From positions 186,001 through 250,000 of the forward strand of contig JAEWPS010000038.1 of the NCBI GenBank assembly GCA_023460515.1: a stretch of DNA of 64,000 nt. The letters are read 5' to 3'. Position numbers and translations under genes: made by a program. The stretch is from Bacillota bacterium. GTDB taxonomy: Bacteria > Bacillota > Clostridia > TANB77 > CAG-465. Positions within the stretch are counted from its first letter, which is position 1. Each line of letters begins with the position of its first letter. This document shows positions 26,397-35,949 of this stretch, piece by piece. The notes under the pieces were generated by a model. The model saw only the letters and a program-made list of their open reading frames with translations. It ran no database searches and had not been told where the DNA came from.

Positions 26397-27305
26397 TTAT
26401 TTTCTCTTTAATAGATATTTATCCCTTATAGTTTCTTTAACATTATCTTTTATAGTTGCTCCGCTTTGTTTTAAATCATCTTTTGCATCCTGTATTTCTG
26501 TTTTTATTTGTTTTTTTCTCTGTTCAATTAAAGCTTGTTTTTCTTCAGCTGTTAAATTAGATTTATCTACACCTTTTAACAATGCCTCTTTTTCTTGTTG
26601 TAATTTAATTTTTGCTTGTGCAATCCTTTGAGTTTTTATATCTTTAAATTCTTGCTTTGCCTCTTTATATGCATTTTTAACTTCTTCTCTTCTATTTACA
26701 GCTTGGATTTTTATTTTTGCTTGTATTTCTTTTATAGATAATTTTACTAAATCACTTTCTACTAATGTACTATCTAATTTCATTGCTCTTGCCACTAATA
26801 GCATTTTCCCATAAGGTATGCTATATGAGTCAGCTTTAGCCTTTAAAACATCATCTAACCCATTTTCTACTACAAGCGTATAAATTTTTCTTGATTCAAA
26901 ATGAGAATTAAGTTTATCTACTATTTTTTTATTTAAATTTATTCTTTTAGTTTCATCTTCTGTGTAACTTGTAACATTAACTGCATTAGTATCACTTATT
27001 TCAGTTATATAACCCAATTTAACAGCTTCATCCATAATTATTCCTGTAGCATCCTCTATAGGTTTACCAACTAAATTAAGATCATTATATGCAATATCCG
27101 CATCTTCATTTAATGTAACTGTATCTACGACAGTATCATTTTCATCAACAGCAAGTTCGACACTTGGATTTATGTCTAAAGTTACATAAGAAACAGCCTT
27201 CTGTGATCCTATATCTGCCATTAAAATATCTTTTTTAGTATACACAACGTAGCTAATCACTAAAATCACTAATAAAACAACAATTAAAATAATTTTATTT
27301 TTCAT
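26397..27305 (-). CDS. RsgI-like membrane-anchored protein
   Basis: A 302-residue protein with one membrane helix at about 5-22. An external domain starting SYVTLDINPSVELAVDEND near 38 and continuing with LVGKPIEDATGIIMDEAV is the conserved middle region of RsgI anti-sigma-I factors. The C-terminal 100 residues are a lysine/glutamate-rich helix with coiled-coil character. Unlike true RsgI it lacks the cytoplasmic N-terminal sigma-binding domain, and no sigI gene is near. It is probably an external-domain relative rather than an anti-sigma factor. Confidence 0.65.
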   Translation of the reverse strand: MKNKIILIVVLLVILVISYVVYTKKDILMADIGSQKAVSYVTLDINPSVELAVDENDTVVDTVTLNEDADIAYNDLNLVGKPIEDATGIIMDEAVKLGYITEISDTNAVNVTSYTEDETKRINLNKKIVDKLNSHFESRKIYTLVVENGLDDVLKAKADSYSIPYGKMLLVARAMKLDSTLVESDLVKLSIKEIQAKIKIQAVNRREEVKNAYKEAKQEFKDIKTQRIAQAKIKLQQEKEALLKGVDKSNLTAEEKQALIEQRKKQIKTEIQDAKDDLKQSGATIKDNVKETIRDKYLLKRK

Positions 27306-27333
27306 AATTTACCACCCTTTACCTTTTATTTGT

Positions 27334-27361
27334 ATTATACCATAAACTAAAATTAATTCAA
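27334..27361 (-). promoter_or_regulatory. Promoter of the RsgI-like gene
   Basis: TTGAAT (27361-27356), 16 bases and TATAAT (27339-27334) on the minus strand, about 28 bases ahead of the start codon. Confidence 0.45.
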
Positions 27362-27433
27362 GAATGAAATAAATATTATTTTAAATTTTTTTAACTATTT
27401 TTATATAAACAACATCCATTTTTAGCCAAAATC

Positions 27434-27673
27434 TTGAAAATTCTGTATTTAGTGGTATAATTAATATGAGTTCAATTTTATATTACCAAGAGATTTCAAG
27501 GTAAAAGGTGTATTATTGTTTATTAAATTTAAAGGGAGGTTAACTATAGCATTATTATACATCTACTTAAAATTTATTAATAAACGTATGCGTCAATTAC
27601 TCTATATACCAATAATTTTTGAGATATAGAATTGTATCTAAAATTAATAATAGCATTTAGGAGGTTTGTTTTT
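27434..27673 (+). promoter_or_regulatory. Promoter and long structured leader of the 75-residue gene
   Basis: TTGAAA (27434-27439), 16 bases and TATAAT (27456-27461) give a leader of about 205 bases before the ATG at 27674. The leader has TTACC/GGTAA arms near 27482-27503. It also has an AAAGGGAGG element at 27531-27539 that looks like a ribosome site but is followed by no usable start. The gene's own GGAGG is just before 27674. The leader may hold a cis-acting RNA element, but I do not recognise one. Confidence 0.4.
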
Positions 27674-27901
27674 ATGGGAGACTCGGCATTAGAACTGTTT
27701 TACTTAATACTATCCCAGTATGGAATGTATGAAACCTTTTTTGATTGGGCAAAGAAAGAAAAATTGTTACCTAAAAAAAGGTGGCTAAGAAGAAGAAATA
27801 TTGAACAAGAAGAAAGAATGTTATATGATGCAGTTCTCAAATTTATTGAAACAGATATTCCGCCACAAGAGTTAAAGGATGAAATATCTTTATACAGTTA
27901 A
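27674..27901 (+). CDS. Small basic protein of unknown function
   Basis: Seventy-five residues from the ATG at 27674 with GGAGG ahead; an earlier ATG at 27632 has no site. An aromatic-rich helix (LELFYLILSQYGMYETFFDW) is followed by a very basic KKRWLRRR segment near residue 36 and an acidic helix. I do not recognise the family. It is the only plus-strand gene in a long minus-strand stretch and has its own promoter, a 205-base leader and a perfect terminator. Confidence 0.55.
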   Translation: MGDSALELFYLILSQYGMYETFFDWAKKEKLLPKKRWLRRRNIEQEERMLYDAVLKFIETDIPPQELKDEISLYS

Positions 27902-27918
27902 AAAGCATACAAAAGTAA

Positions 27919-27961
27919 CTAAAACAAAGCACTTACAAACTATGTAAGTGCTTTGTTTTAG
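27919..27961 (+). terminator. Bidirectional terminator
   Basis: A perfect 19-bp stem (CTAAAACAAAGCACTTACA) around a five-base loop, between the convergent small gene and the giant surface-protein gene. It serves both strands. Confidence 0.8.
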
Positions 27962-27991
27962 TTTATTTTAATTATTTGAAATAAATATATT

Positions 27992-30900
27992 TTAAGATAT
28001 ATAATTTCTATATAAATAATAATATAATTTATTTTTATATGTGTTTACAACTGAATTTGGTACGTCTATAGTAAGCCCAGAATTTATTGGAAATACCCCA
28101 CTACCCAATAATATTGGAGGAACAGTTCCACTAAAATTAATTCCTGTTAATGAAGTACAGTTATCGAAACTATTACTAGATATAGCTATTACTGATGCCG
28201 GTATTGTAAGAGTTCGTATAACACTTGAACCAGAAAATGCACCTATACCAATAACTTTTGTAGTACTTAACATACTATATGCATTTCCTGTTTTAGCATT
28301 TGGATATTTTATTAAAGTTTCATTACTAAAATCATATAAAACACCATTAGTTGCTTTAAAGAAAGTATTACTAGAATTAACATTTATAGTTCTAATTGAT
28401 GTATTACCTGCTAAAAATCCATTTCCAAGATTATTTAAATACCTCGGTAATGTAATAGTTGTTAGATTAGTGGTATTGTCAAAAGTTGTTGCAGCTATAG
28501 ATGTTACATTATATACATTACCACTTACATTAAATGACTCTGGAATAACTAAAGTTGTATCATTTCCAGTATAAGATATTATTTCTATTTCGTTACTATT
28601 TATGACGTTATATGAAAATGATCCGGTATAAGTAACTCTTTCCATTACTTCATCTGGCCAAAGTGGAGCTGTAAATCCAGTAGCACCAGTTGGTACAGAA
28701 ATACTATAATTGTATAATCTCCATATTATAAATGTCCTATAAGCAGGGAAACTATTTGATCCAACACTAGGTGCCTGCATTACACTTATTGTAAAGTTTG
28801 TATTTGGCCCAGCAGCTCCTCCTACACCCCCATAATATGGATTATAAAAGGCATAATTTCCTATCGTAATTAAATCTTCACCTAATATTACACTATTCAT
28901 TCTACAGTTACTATTAAACGCATATTCATCAATAACCTTAACACCATTAAAAATTATACTAGCTAAATATTCACAATCTTCAAAAGCATGTTTTCCTATA
29001 TACGCTAATCTATTTGCCGTTAAGTTAGAAATGTTTCTTCCTTTAAATGCATAATTTCCTATTGATATTACCGATGAAGATAATGCTGCTGACCATGTTT
29101 GTCCACCTACCTCAACCACGTTATAATATGCGTATTCTCCTATTGAAATGACGTCCATGGTTTGAGAGTTTACTGTAAATGAAGCTGGCACAGTATATCC
29201 AGTTGTTAAATTAGCGCCATGATATTCAATTATTTCCCAACCAGTTACAGGTGAGTTATCTGAATTATTTTTTGCTACAGATCTTATCGAATATTCACCA
29301 ATGTTAAATGTAAATGGTGATTGCACATAACTTCCTACAATTATTCCTGTTCCATAAATATAATTTCTAAATTCTGACGGCATAGAATTTTTATATGCAT
29401 CCACATAAGTATAAACGCTAGATAAATTACCATTAGGAACATATATCCTAAGTCTATTTCCTATTTGTGTTCCTGCATTTAAAAATGCATTAGCTCCAAA
29501 TACAATATTCATAGTTCCTGATTCCGCATTACCTCTTGTAGATGTGAAAAATATTTGTTCAATTGCAGTATCATTTTCAAATAGATTTTTACCTAAATTA
29601 GTTATTGTTCCTAAATTAACATAGTTAAGGTTGCTATTTTCAGCAAAAGCATAATTCCCAGCAGTTGCTAAATTATTAAAACTAATACTTTGTAATTTAT
29701 TGCTTATAAAAGCGTAATCCCCTACTTTTGTTACATTATCCGCTGTAACAGAGCTTATTCCATTTAATGCATTAAATGCATAATTTCCTATATTAAGTAG
29801 ATTCGAATTAGATATTGCGAATGTATTATTTGGTACCATTTTAGCAAATTTATACGAATAGTCTCCTACCGATATTAAATTGTATGTTTCATTATTTACA
29901 GTTAATGAATTTGGTAATGTATATGAACTCTCTATATCTGCTCCATGGTATTCTATTATTTCAAATCCAGTCACATTTACAGAATTTGCATTTGCTTTTG
30001 TTACCTTTCTTACACTAAATACACCAATATTCCATGGTATGTTAGCCTGCGAATAACTTCCTATTATAGTACCTCTTGGATAGAAGTATTCTTTGTATTC
30101 ACTTGCAAATAGAGTTTTATATGTATCTGAATATTGTAATCCATTTGAAGCTATTGCATCTGTTACGTATATTCTAAGTCTGTTATTTGTTAAATTTCCA
30201 ACATCAGTTATAGCAGTATTATTATATGATAAATTTAAATCTGTAGCTTCAAAAAATATCTGTTCTAGCCTATCCAAATTATATAAAGCATTTGCACCCA
30301 TATGTTTTACAGTTCCTAAATTTATGCTATACAAAGTTAACATATTGGATAATGCATATTCACCTATAGAATTTAATTTACTAAAACTTGCATTAGTAAG
30401 TGAAGAATCTTCAAAAGCATGATCACCTAATGTAACTAATGAATTTGCAATTATAGAATTTATACCTTTTGTTCCCTTAAATGCATTATTACCAATATTG
30501 AGTAGATAATTGCTATTTATATCTACACTTAAACCAGTTTCTAAAGTAGTGTGAATAAATGCATTATCCCCAACAGATATTACATTTAACGATAAACTAT
30601 CCACATTGATTGAAGTTGGAAATACATATCCACTTTGTAAATTTTGTCCATGATATTCTATTATTTCAAATCCATTTACATTAACACCATTTGCATTTTT
30701 TAAATCTACAACTTTAACAGTAAATTCTCCAATATCAAAAGGAATAGGTGCATTTATATAACTTCCAACCATTATACCTTTTTCATATACGTATCCTTTA
30801 TACTGTGGTAATACCATTTTATAAAAATCTACGCTTGCTGGATCGTTTGGTACATATATTCTAAATCTATTATTAGCATTAATTCCTATGTTCGAAAAAT

Positions 30901-33900
30901 TTAGTTCATTAATATTCATATTATTTACATCATCACAGCTAAAAAATAGTTGTTCAAGGTTTATATTATTAGATATTGCATTTTCCCCAATTACACTTGC
31001 CTTACCTATATTTAAACTATATAATGTACTAATATTAGCAAATGCCTCTTTACCAATTGAATATAAATTATCAAAAACTGCTTTAGTTAATCTTGTGGAA
31101 GTAAATGCATACTCACCTATTGTTTTAACTTTTGGAGCATTTATTGAATTGATTTTTAATCCATAAAATGCTTTATTTCCAATGTTTATTATATTTGAAT
31201 TATTTAAATTTACACTGTTATTTAATGAGACGGTAGCATTTCTAAATGCATAATCACCTACTGAAATAACATTTTTAGTTATTTCATTTACAGTTAATGT
31301 CTCTGGTATATTATACGATGATGTTAAATCTGCTCCCTGATATGAAATAATTTCCCAACCATTTACGTTGTTATTGTTATAATCTGTTAAATTCACTTCT
31401 TTTACAGTATATACACCAAAATTGTATGGTATTGCTACATGAGTATAATTACCTATTATTGATCCTTTTGTGTATAAATATTGTTCATTTGAAGAAAATA
31501 ATTTTTTATACAAACTAAGATATGTATTTGAACCACTACTAACACCATCTGGAACATAAATACGAAGCCTTCCATCTAAATATTTTCCCCACTCACTAAA
31601 TACTGCTGTATCACCAACAGTTAAGTTAATAACTTCTGCATTATTAACAGTTTTTGTTGAGATATTGTTAAAATAAACTCTACCAATTTGTGAACAATTA
31701 TATAAAGCTCTATCTCCAATTGATTGAACCTTTCCTAAATTAATTTCATATAAACTTGTATTATTCTTAAACGCATTACTTCCTAAACTTATAAGATTTT
31801 CTAAAGTTACATTTTGCAACGTAACATTTTCAAAACAATTCTCACCTATTGTAGTGATATTATTTGCATTTAAATTAATCAATTTTGTATTGTAAAAAGA
31901 ATAATTACCTACAGAAACGATGTTTTGCAAATTAATATCTATTATATTCCTACCATAAAATGCATTATCTTTTATAGTTTTTATTGAACTAGGTATACCA
32001 ACTGTTGTTCCTGAAGTTGGTGTTATTATATCCCTAAATGATGAAAAACCTAACTCATTTACTATATATTGCTGATTATTATATGATATATTACTTGGTA
32101 TTGTAAATGTACTACCAACACTTATTCCACTTACAAATAACGATATTCCGACTCCACCAACTGTATCATATATGAAATAGTTTTTTGAATCAGCTAAATG
32201 TGCTGTCCTACGTACATATTCACTCCCTATATTTGCTGCACTTTGATAAAGATTTAATGAATACTCTGGAACGAAATATCTAGCACCTGCCTCTGTATTA
32301 TCGAAAACTTGGCTTTCAATTGTTGGAGGATTTAATCCTTCAAACTTAATATATTTGGCACTTGTAAATGCTCTAGTTTCTATTTTTGATACTGTATCTG
32401 GAATTGTTAAAAAATTGAATTTTTCTATTCCACTTGAAGGAATTCTACCTATAGTATCATTTTCAAAAGCACCAGAACCTATTTCTACTAAAGTTTTTGG
32501 TAATATAACAGTTCTTAAACTTACCTTGTTAGATAAAGCATTAGATGTAATTCTATCTACAGTACTGCCATCCTTCACTCTTGCATTAGCAATATCTAAA
32601 TATTCTAATACGGGTAGTTCGTTACTTTTTAAAAACGTAAAGTTTGTATTTTCCATGTAGTTAGCATTAACTGTGTATACTATTATTTTTTTTATACTTG
32701 CAATACTTGCCATTACATCTGGAGAATTAGCTTCAGTGAAATATTTAATAAATAAATTTCTAATTGTATCATCAGCATTTCTTATATATACTATATATGC
32801 ATTTTCTTCGCCAACTACAGGTATTACCGAATCTATTATATCTGTATAGGATATATCTGCCTGTCCAAAATTATCTGACCCACCAACTGTAATATCTGAG
32901 GATGCTACACCTTTTACTATCAAAGTGTTACCATTATTTGGGCCCTTATATGGAGTTGCATTTGTAGGTAGTAATATTGATTTACCACCCTCAATTCCTC
33001 TTATTATATTTAGATTATATATATATATTTGTGGTTTAGTAAACGATTCTAATAGCCTCATATTTTGAAACTGAACCTGAACTATACTTCCATTATTAAG
33101 TATTTCTATATTCGTTGAATTAGGTTCAGCTATTACATTGCCAACAATAACTCCTGGTGCTATTGTAAGTCTTGTATTTGACATTATATTTAAATCCGCT
33201 GGAATATTTCCTATTTTATTATTTATAATTCTAACATTATCTAGTAAAACTCCATCTTCTTCTTCATTTTGTAAACCATTTAAAGTGATTTTACCACCAA
33301 CATATATATCATATGTCCCGTTTTCACCAATTAAATGAACTTTACTTTTTGGAGTATTAATAAATAACTGATTACCAATATCTATTTGGCCCGTACCCGA
33401 AGTATTAATATTTAAATCCCCAAGTTCAACAAAATCATAAACTAAATCACCTGTTACTATAAGTTTATATCCATTTAAATCTAAGTTTATTCTTCTAGAT
33501 ATATCTACTGATCCTTCTATAGTCATATTAGATATTAATTTAATTGTATCTCCTGGTACAGCATTGCTAATTGCATTTCTAAATTGCAATTCGTTTTCTA
33601 CTTGCCATACTTCACCTTCTGAAGGTCCATCCATATTTGCACCAACTTGTGTTACATATACATTTGTATGAAGAGATAAAGCTTCATTTGCATATAAAGA
33701 ACTATTTGCAGTTGAATACATACCATAATCTATTCTAAAATATCTTTTATTATTTTCGGCAAATTCTGGATCTAAATCTATAATACCATTTGTAATTGAG
33801 TTTCCTATAGTTGAAAGATTAGATACAGGTAGTGAACTATCAAACTCGACATTATCTGGAAGAGGATTTGCAGCTGCATATGATTTTAATTTTGTATCGT

Positions 33901-34726
33901 TTTGGGCTGTAATTACCGATGCATTTACTCCGTCAGTTATCTCATAAAATCTATAGTACATAACACCTGAATTTGCAACTGTAGCATCTAATTGAAATGT
34001 TATATAATATTCAACATCTAGAGTTCCCACATTCTCTATTTCAACAAATTTACTATTTTTTGATGTAACACCTAAGTTAGTTTCATATATTAAAGTAGCA
34101 ACATCATCTATATCTCCTAAGAAAGCTCCATTTTTGTCATATTGTTTTATTTCACAATTAATATTACCTATTCCAAAAAAAGTTCCTTTGCTTATATATT
34201 CATTATAAAACCATGAAAATATTGAATTTCCTACTAATAAAAACATAATTGTAAATATAGCTAATTTCAAAGAAAATTTATTAAATTTTAAAAGTTTTAT
34301 ATTATCTTTTATTTTACCATATGATATCTTATTAGTTAAATTTTTACATTTATTTTTAATTTTAAAAACTAATTCTTTTGACTTGGATTTAAAAGCCAAT
34401 TTTAAATTAGTAAAATTCTTGTCTATTATTTTTTTATTTGCTGTTTTATTTTTAATTTTATCTTTTTCTTTGTATTTTATTCTATTATTATATTTTAAGG
34501 TTTGAATTTCTAAATTTTTAACTGATTTAATATCTTTGTTTATTTTTGTAGTATTTTCAGCTATAGGGTCATCAAAATTAGAAAGATAATTATCTTTCTT
34601 TTTATTAATATTCTCATCAAATTTATAGCTGTCTTCACATTTCCTAAAATTATTAATTAATTCTTTTATACTTTCATTATTTTCGAAGATATCATTATGC
34701 TTTTTACCAAATCCGTTACTTTTCAC
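27992..34726 (-). CDS. Giant BspA-type leucine-rich-repeat surface protein with TasA-like N-terminus
   Basis: A 2244-residue protein starting with GTG 4 bases after the signal peptidase gene. Residues 1-150 are very basic and soluble, and one membrane helix follows at about 152-175 ending IFSWFYNEY. A TasA-like region comes next (about 180-370, CEIKQYDKNGAFLGDID). Then come many BspA/LRR_5 repeats (NVISVGDYAF, SIGEYAL, LYSINLG types) grouped into macro-repeats of about 230-240 residues, each with a RLRIYVPN segment and an EIIEYHG segment. The C-terminus holds a last LRR block and a DVPNSVVNTYK end. No LPxTG or S-layer anchor is seen. It is probably an adhesin or fibre tip cleaved by the SipW next to it. 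Confidence 0.85.
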   Translation of the reverse strand: MKSNGFGKKHNDIFENNESIKELINNFRKCEDSYKFDENINKKKDNYLSNFDDPIAENTTKINKDIKSVKNLEIQTLKYNNRIKYKEKDKIKNKTANKKIIDKNFTNLKLAFKSKSKELVFKIKNKCKNLTNKISYGKIKDNIKLLKFNKFSLKLAIFTIMFLLVGNSIFSWFYNEYISKGTFFGIGNINCEIKQYDKNGAFLGDIDDVATLIYETNLGVTSKNSKFVEIENVGTLDVEYYITFQLDATVANSGVMYYRFYEITDGVNASVITAQNDTKLKSYAAANPLPDNVEFDSSLPVSNLSTIGNSITNGIIDLDPEFAENNKRYFRIDYGMYSTANSSLYANEALSLHTNVYVTQVGANMDGPSEGEVWQVENELQFRNAISNAVPGDTIKLISNMTIEGSVDISRRINLDLNGYKLIVTGDLVYDFVELGDLNINTSGTGQIDIGNQLFINTPKSKVHLIGENGTYDIYVGGKITLNGLQNEEEDGVLLDNVRIINNKIGNIPADLNIMSNTRLTIAPGVIVGNVIAEPNSTNIEILNNGSIVQVQFQNMRLLESFTKPQIYIYNLNIIRGIEGGKSILLPTNATPYKGPNNGNTLIVKGVASSDITVGGSDNFGQADISYTDIIDSVIPVVGEENAYIVYIRNADDTIRNLFIKYFTEANSPDVMASIASIKKIIVYTVNANYMENTNFTFLKSNELPVLEYLDIANARVKDGSTVDRITSNALSNKVSLRTVILPKTLVEIGSGAFENDTIGRIPSSGIEKFNFLTIPDTVSKIETRAFTSAKYIKFEGLNPPTIESQVFDNTEAGARYFVPEYSLNLYQSAANIGSEYVRRTAHLADSKNYFIYDTVGGVGISLFVSGISVGSTFTIPSNISYNNQQYIVNELGFSSFRDIITPTSGTTVGIPSSIKTIKDNAFYGRNIIDINLQNIVSVGNYSFYNTKLINLNANNITTIGENCFENVTLQNVTLENLISLGSNAFKNNTSLYEINLGKVQSIGDRALYNCSQIGRVYFNNISTKTVNNAEVINLTVGDTAVFSEWGKYLDGRLRIYVPDGVSSGSNTYLSLYKKLFSSNEQYLYTKGSIIGNYTHVAIPYNFGVYTVKEVNLTDYNNNNVNGWEIISYQGADLTSSYNIPETLTVNEITKNVISVGDYAFRNATVSLNNSVNLNNSNIINIGNKAFYGLKINSINAPKVKTIGEYAFTSTRLTKAVFDNLYSIGKEAFANISTLYSLNIGKASVIGENAISNNINLEQLFFSCDDVNNMNINELNFSNIGINANNRFRIYVPNDPASVDFYKMVLPQYKGYVYEKGIMVGSYINAPIPFDIGEFTVKVVDLKNANGVNVNGFEIIEYHGQNLQSGYVFPTSINVDSLSLNVISVGDNAFIHTTLETGLSVDINSNYLLNIGNNAFKGTKGINSIIANSLVTLGDHAFEDSSLTNASFSKLNSIGEYALSNMLTLYSINLGTVKHMGANALYNLDRLEQIFFEATDLNLSYNNTAITDVGNLTNNRLRIYVTDAIASNGLQYSDTYKTLFASEYKEYFYPRGTIIGSYSQANIPWNIGVFSVRKVTKANANSVNVTGFEIIEYHGADIESSYTLPNSLTVNNETYNLISVGDYSYKFAKMVPNNTFAISNSNLLNIGNYAFNALNGISSVTADNVTKVGDYAFISNKLQSISFNNLATAGNYAFAENSNLNYVNLGTITNLGKNLFENDTAIEQIFFTSTRGNAESGTMNIVFGANAFLNAGTQIGNRLRIYVPNGNLSSVYTYVDAYKNSMPSEFRNYIYGTGIIVGSYVQSPFTFNIGEYSIRSVAKNNSDNSPVTGWEIIEYHGANLTTGYTVPASFTVNSQTMDVISIGEYAYYNVVEVGGQTWSAALSSSVISIGNYAFKGRNISNLTANRLAYIGKHAFEDCEYLASIIFNGVKVIDEYAFNSNCRMNSVILGEDLITIGNYAFYNPYYGGVGGAAGPNTNFTISVMQAPSVGSNSFPAYRTFIIWRLYNYSISVPTGATGFTAPLWPDEVMERVTYTGSFSYNVINSNEIEIISYTGNDTTLVIPESFNVSGNVYNVTSIAATTFDNTTNLTTITLPRYLNNLGNGFLAGNTSIRTINVNSSNTFFKATNGVLYDFSNETLIKYPNAKTGNAYSMLSTTKVIGIGAFSGSSVIRTLTIPASVIAISSNSFDNCTSLTGINFSGTVPPILLGSGVFPINSGLTIDVPNSVVNTYKNKLYYYLYRNYIS
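29335..31450 (-). repeat. Macro-repeats within the LRR protein gene
   Basis: A conserved block (GSY-x-PF-x-IG, then EIIEYHG, then DVISVGDYAF) recurs with starts near 29335, 30060, 30765 and 31450, a period of 685-725 bases. The copies are diverged at DNA level, so the duplications are old. Confidence 0.7.
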
Positions 34727-34730
34727 TATT

Positions 34731-35258
34731 TCACCTTCTTTTTTTTAATAATTTTCTCAAATCTTCAAACTCATATCTAAATAATATACAAAGTGGAACT
34801 ATTATTATAAATATGAAACCAAATATGTTTTTCATTAGTCTACTAATAATACTTATAGTAAATATTTTATATACTACAACACCATATACTTGTTCTTGAT
34901 ATACTATAGGATCTATAACTGAATTAGCTATTCCTTTTGTATAATATATATACCTGTTATTTTCAGTTATTATCTGTTCAACTTGGTGTGTAATTATCTT
35001 ATCTTTAAAATCACTTGTCATTCCCAAGTATGATATAACGTCTCCTACTTTTATCTTGTTGTAATCTGTCTTTTTAACTATTATTACATCTCCAACCTTT
35101 AGTTTCGGATCCATACTTGCAGTAGATACTGAAAATACTTTTAGTCCAAATAATCCATCCTTTTTTGGAAATATTCTTGTATATAATGCAATTATTATAA
35201 AAAAAACAATTGCAAAAATTATTATGTACTTTAATATATTTAAAATTTTAGTTTTCAT
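34731..35258 (-). CDS. SipW-type signal peptidase I (second copy)
   Basis: A 175-residue membrane peptidase with helices at about 8-28 and 138-160. The catalytic serine is in VSTASMDPKLKVGD near residue 53. The second catalytic position is histidine in KIITHQVEQI near 95, as in ER-type SipW enzymes, not the lysine of ordinary signal peptidase I. SipW enzymes cleave TasA-type proteins. It stands between three TasA-like genes and the giant LRR gene, all with short gaps, which marks those as its substrates. Confidence 0.88.
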   Translation of the reverse strand: MKTKILNILKYIIIFAIVFFIIIALYTRIFPKKDGLFGLKVFSVSTASMDPKLKVGDVIIVKKTDYNKIKVGDVISYLGMTSDFKDKIITHQVEQIITENNRYIYYTKGIANSVIDPIVYQEQVYGVVVYKIFTISIISRLMKNIFGFIFIIIVPLCILFRYEFEDLRKLLKKRR

Positions 35259-35279
35259 TAATCTCTCCCAAACTGTATT

Positions 35280-35930
35280 TTATGGATTAATAAACATTAT
35301 TTTATTAATTGCCAAATTAGTATCTTGTATTTCATTTGTAGCTTTTTCATCTATATGAATATTAAAATATATAGATATCATATCATTTGCTGGTATATCT
35401 AATTTGTTAAGAAAATCAAAATAATAATGTTCATTAACCGCATCATATTCTACTATATCCGCTAGTTTATATATAAATAATTTTGGACTTGTACATCTTA
35501 TTTGCACCACACTTTTAAGTAAATCTACATCACCATATATTTCAGAAAAAACAATTTTTGTTATAGAAAGTACAGTATCAATATTGTTATATATATCAAA
35601 ACGATACTTTTGTGTAGATCCAGGTGCTAATGTTGCAACTTGTATTAAAGGCTGAGATGAAGATTGTGATTGCTCAACATATTCATTATCCTTAAGTACA
35701 AATAATTTAACATCAACATTATTATCTGTTACTATAAGTCTTCCCGTATAATCAATATTTTCTGCTTCTGAAGCGTTTGTTACCATCCACGCAAATACAC
35801 CCATCAAAGCTAATATTGTAATACTAAACAATATATTTAGTATTATATTTGTTTTGCTTTTCTTACTTGCTTTTTTTTCATCTATTATTTCATATTTTAA
35901 TGCCTTTTTACTAAACTTTTTTTTAAACAT
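35280..35930 (-). CDS. TasA/camelysin-like fibre subunit, short variant
   Basis: A 216-residue protein with a basic N-terminus and a membrane helix at about 27-48 ending in the SipW-substrate motif VFAWMV. An external beta-rich domain (LIVTDNNVDVKLFVL, then GSTQKYRFDIYNNID) follows. It has no cysteine-containing C-terminal WLEG motif, unlike the two upstream genes. It sits in a tight operon (gaps of 19-21 bases). It is probably a subunit or anchor of an extracellular fibre. Confidence 0.65.
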   Translation of the reverse strand: MFKKKFSKKALKYEIIDEKKASKKSKTNIILNILFSITILALMGVFAWMVTNASEAENIDYTGRLIVTDNNVDVKLFVLKDNEYVEQSQSSSQPLIQVATLAPGSTQKYRFDIYNNIDTVLSITKIVFSEIYGDVDLLKSVVQIRCTSPKLFIYKLADIVEYDAVNEHYYFDFLNKLDIPANDMISIYFNIHIDEKATNEIQDTNLAINKIMFINP

Positions 35931-35949
35931 TTATTATACCTCAGTAATT

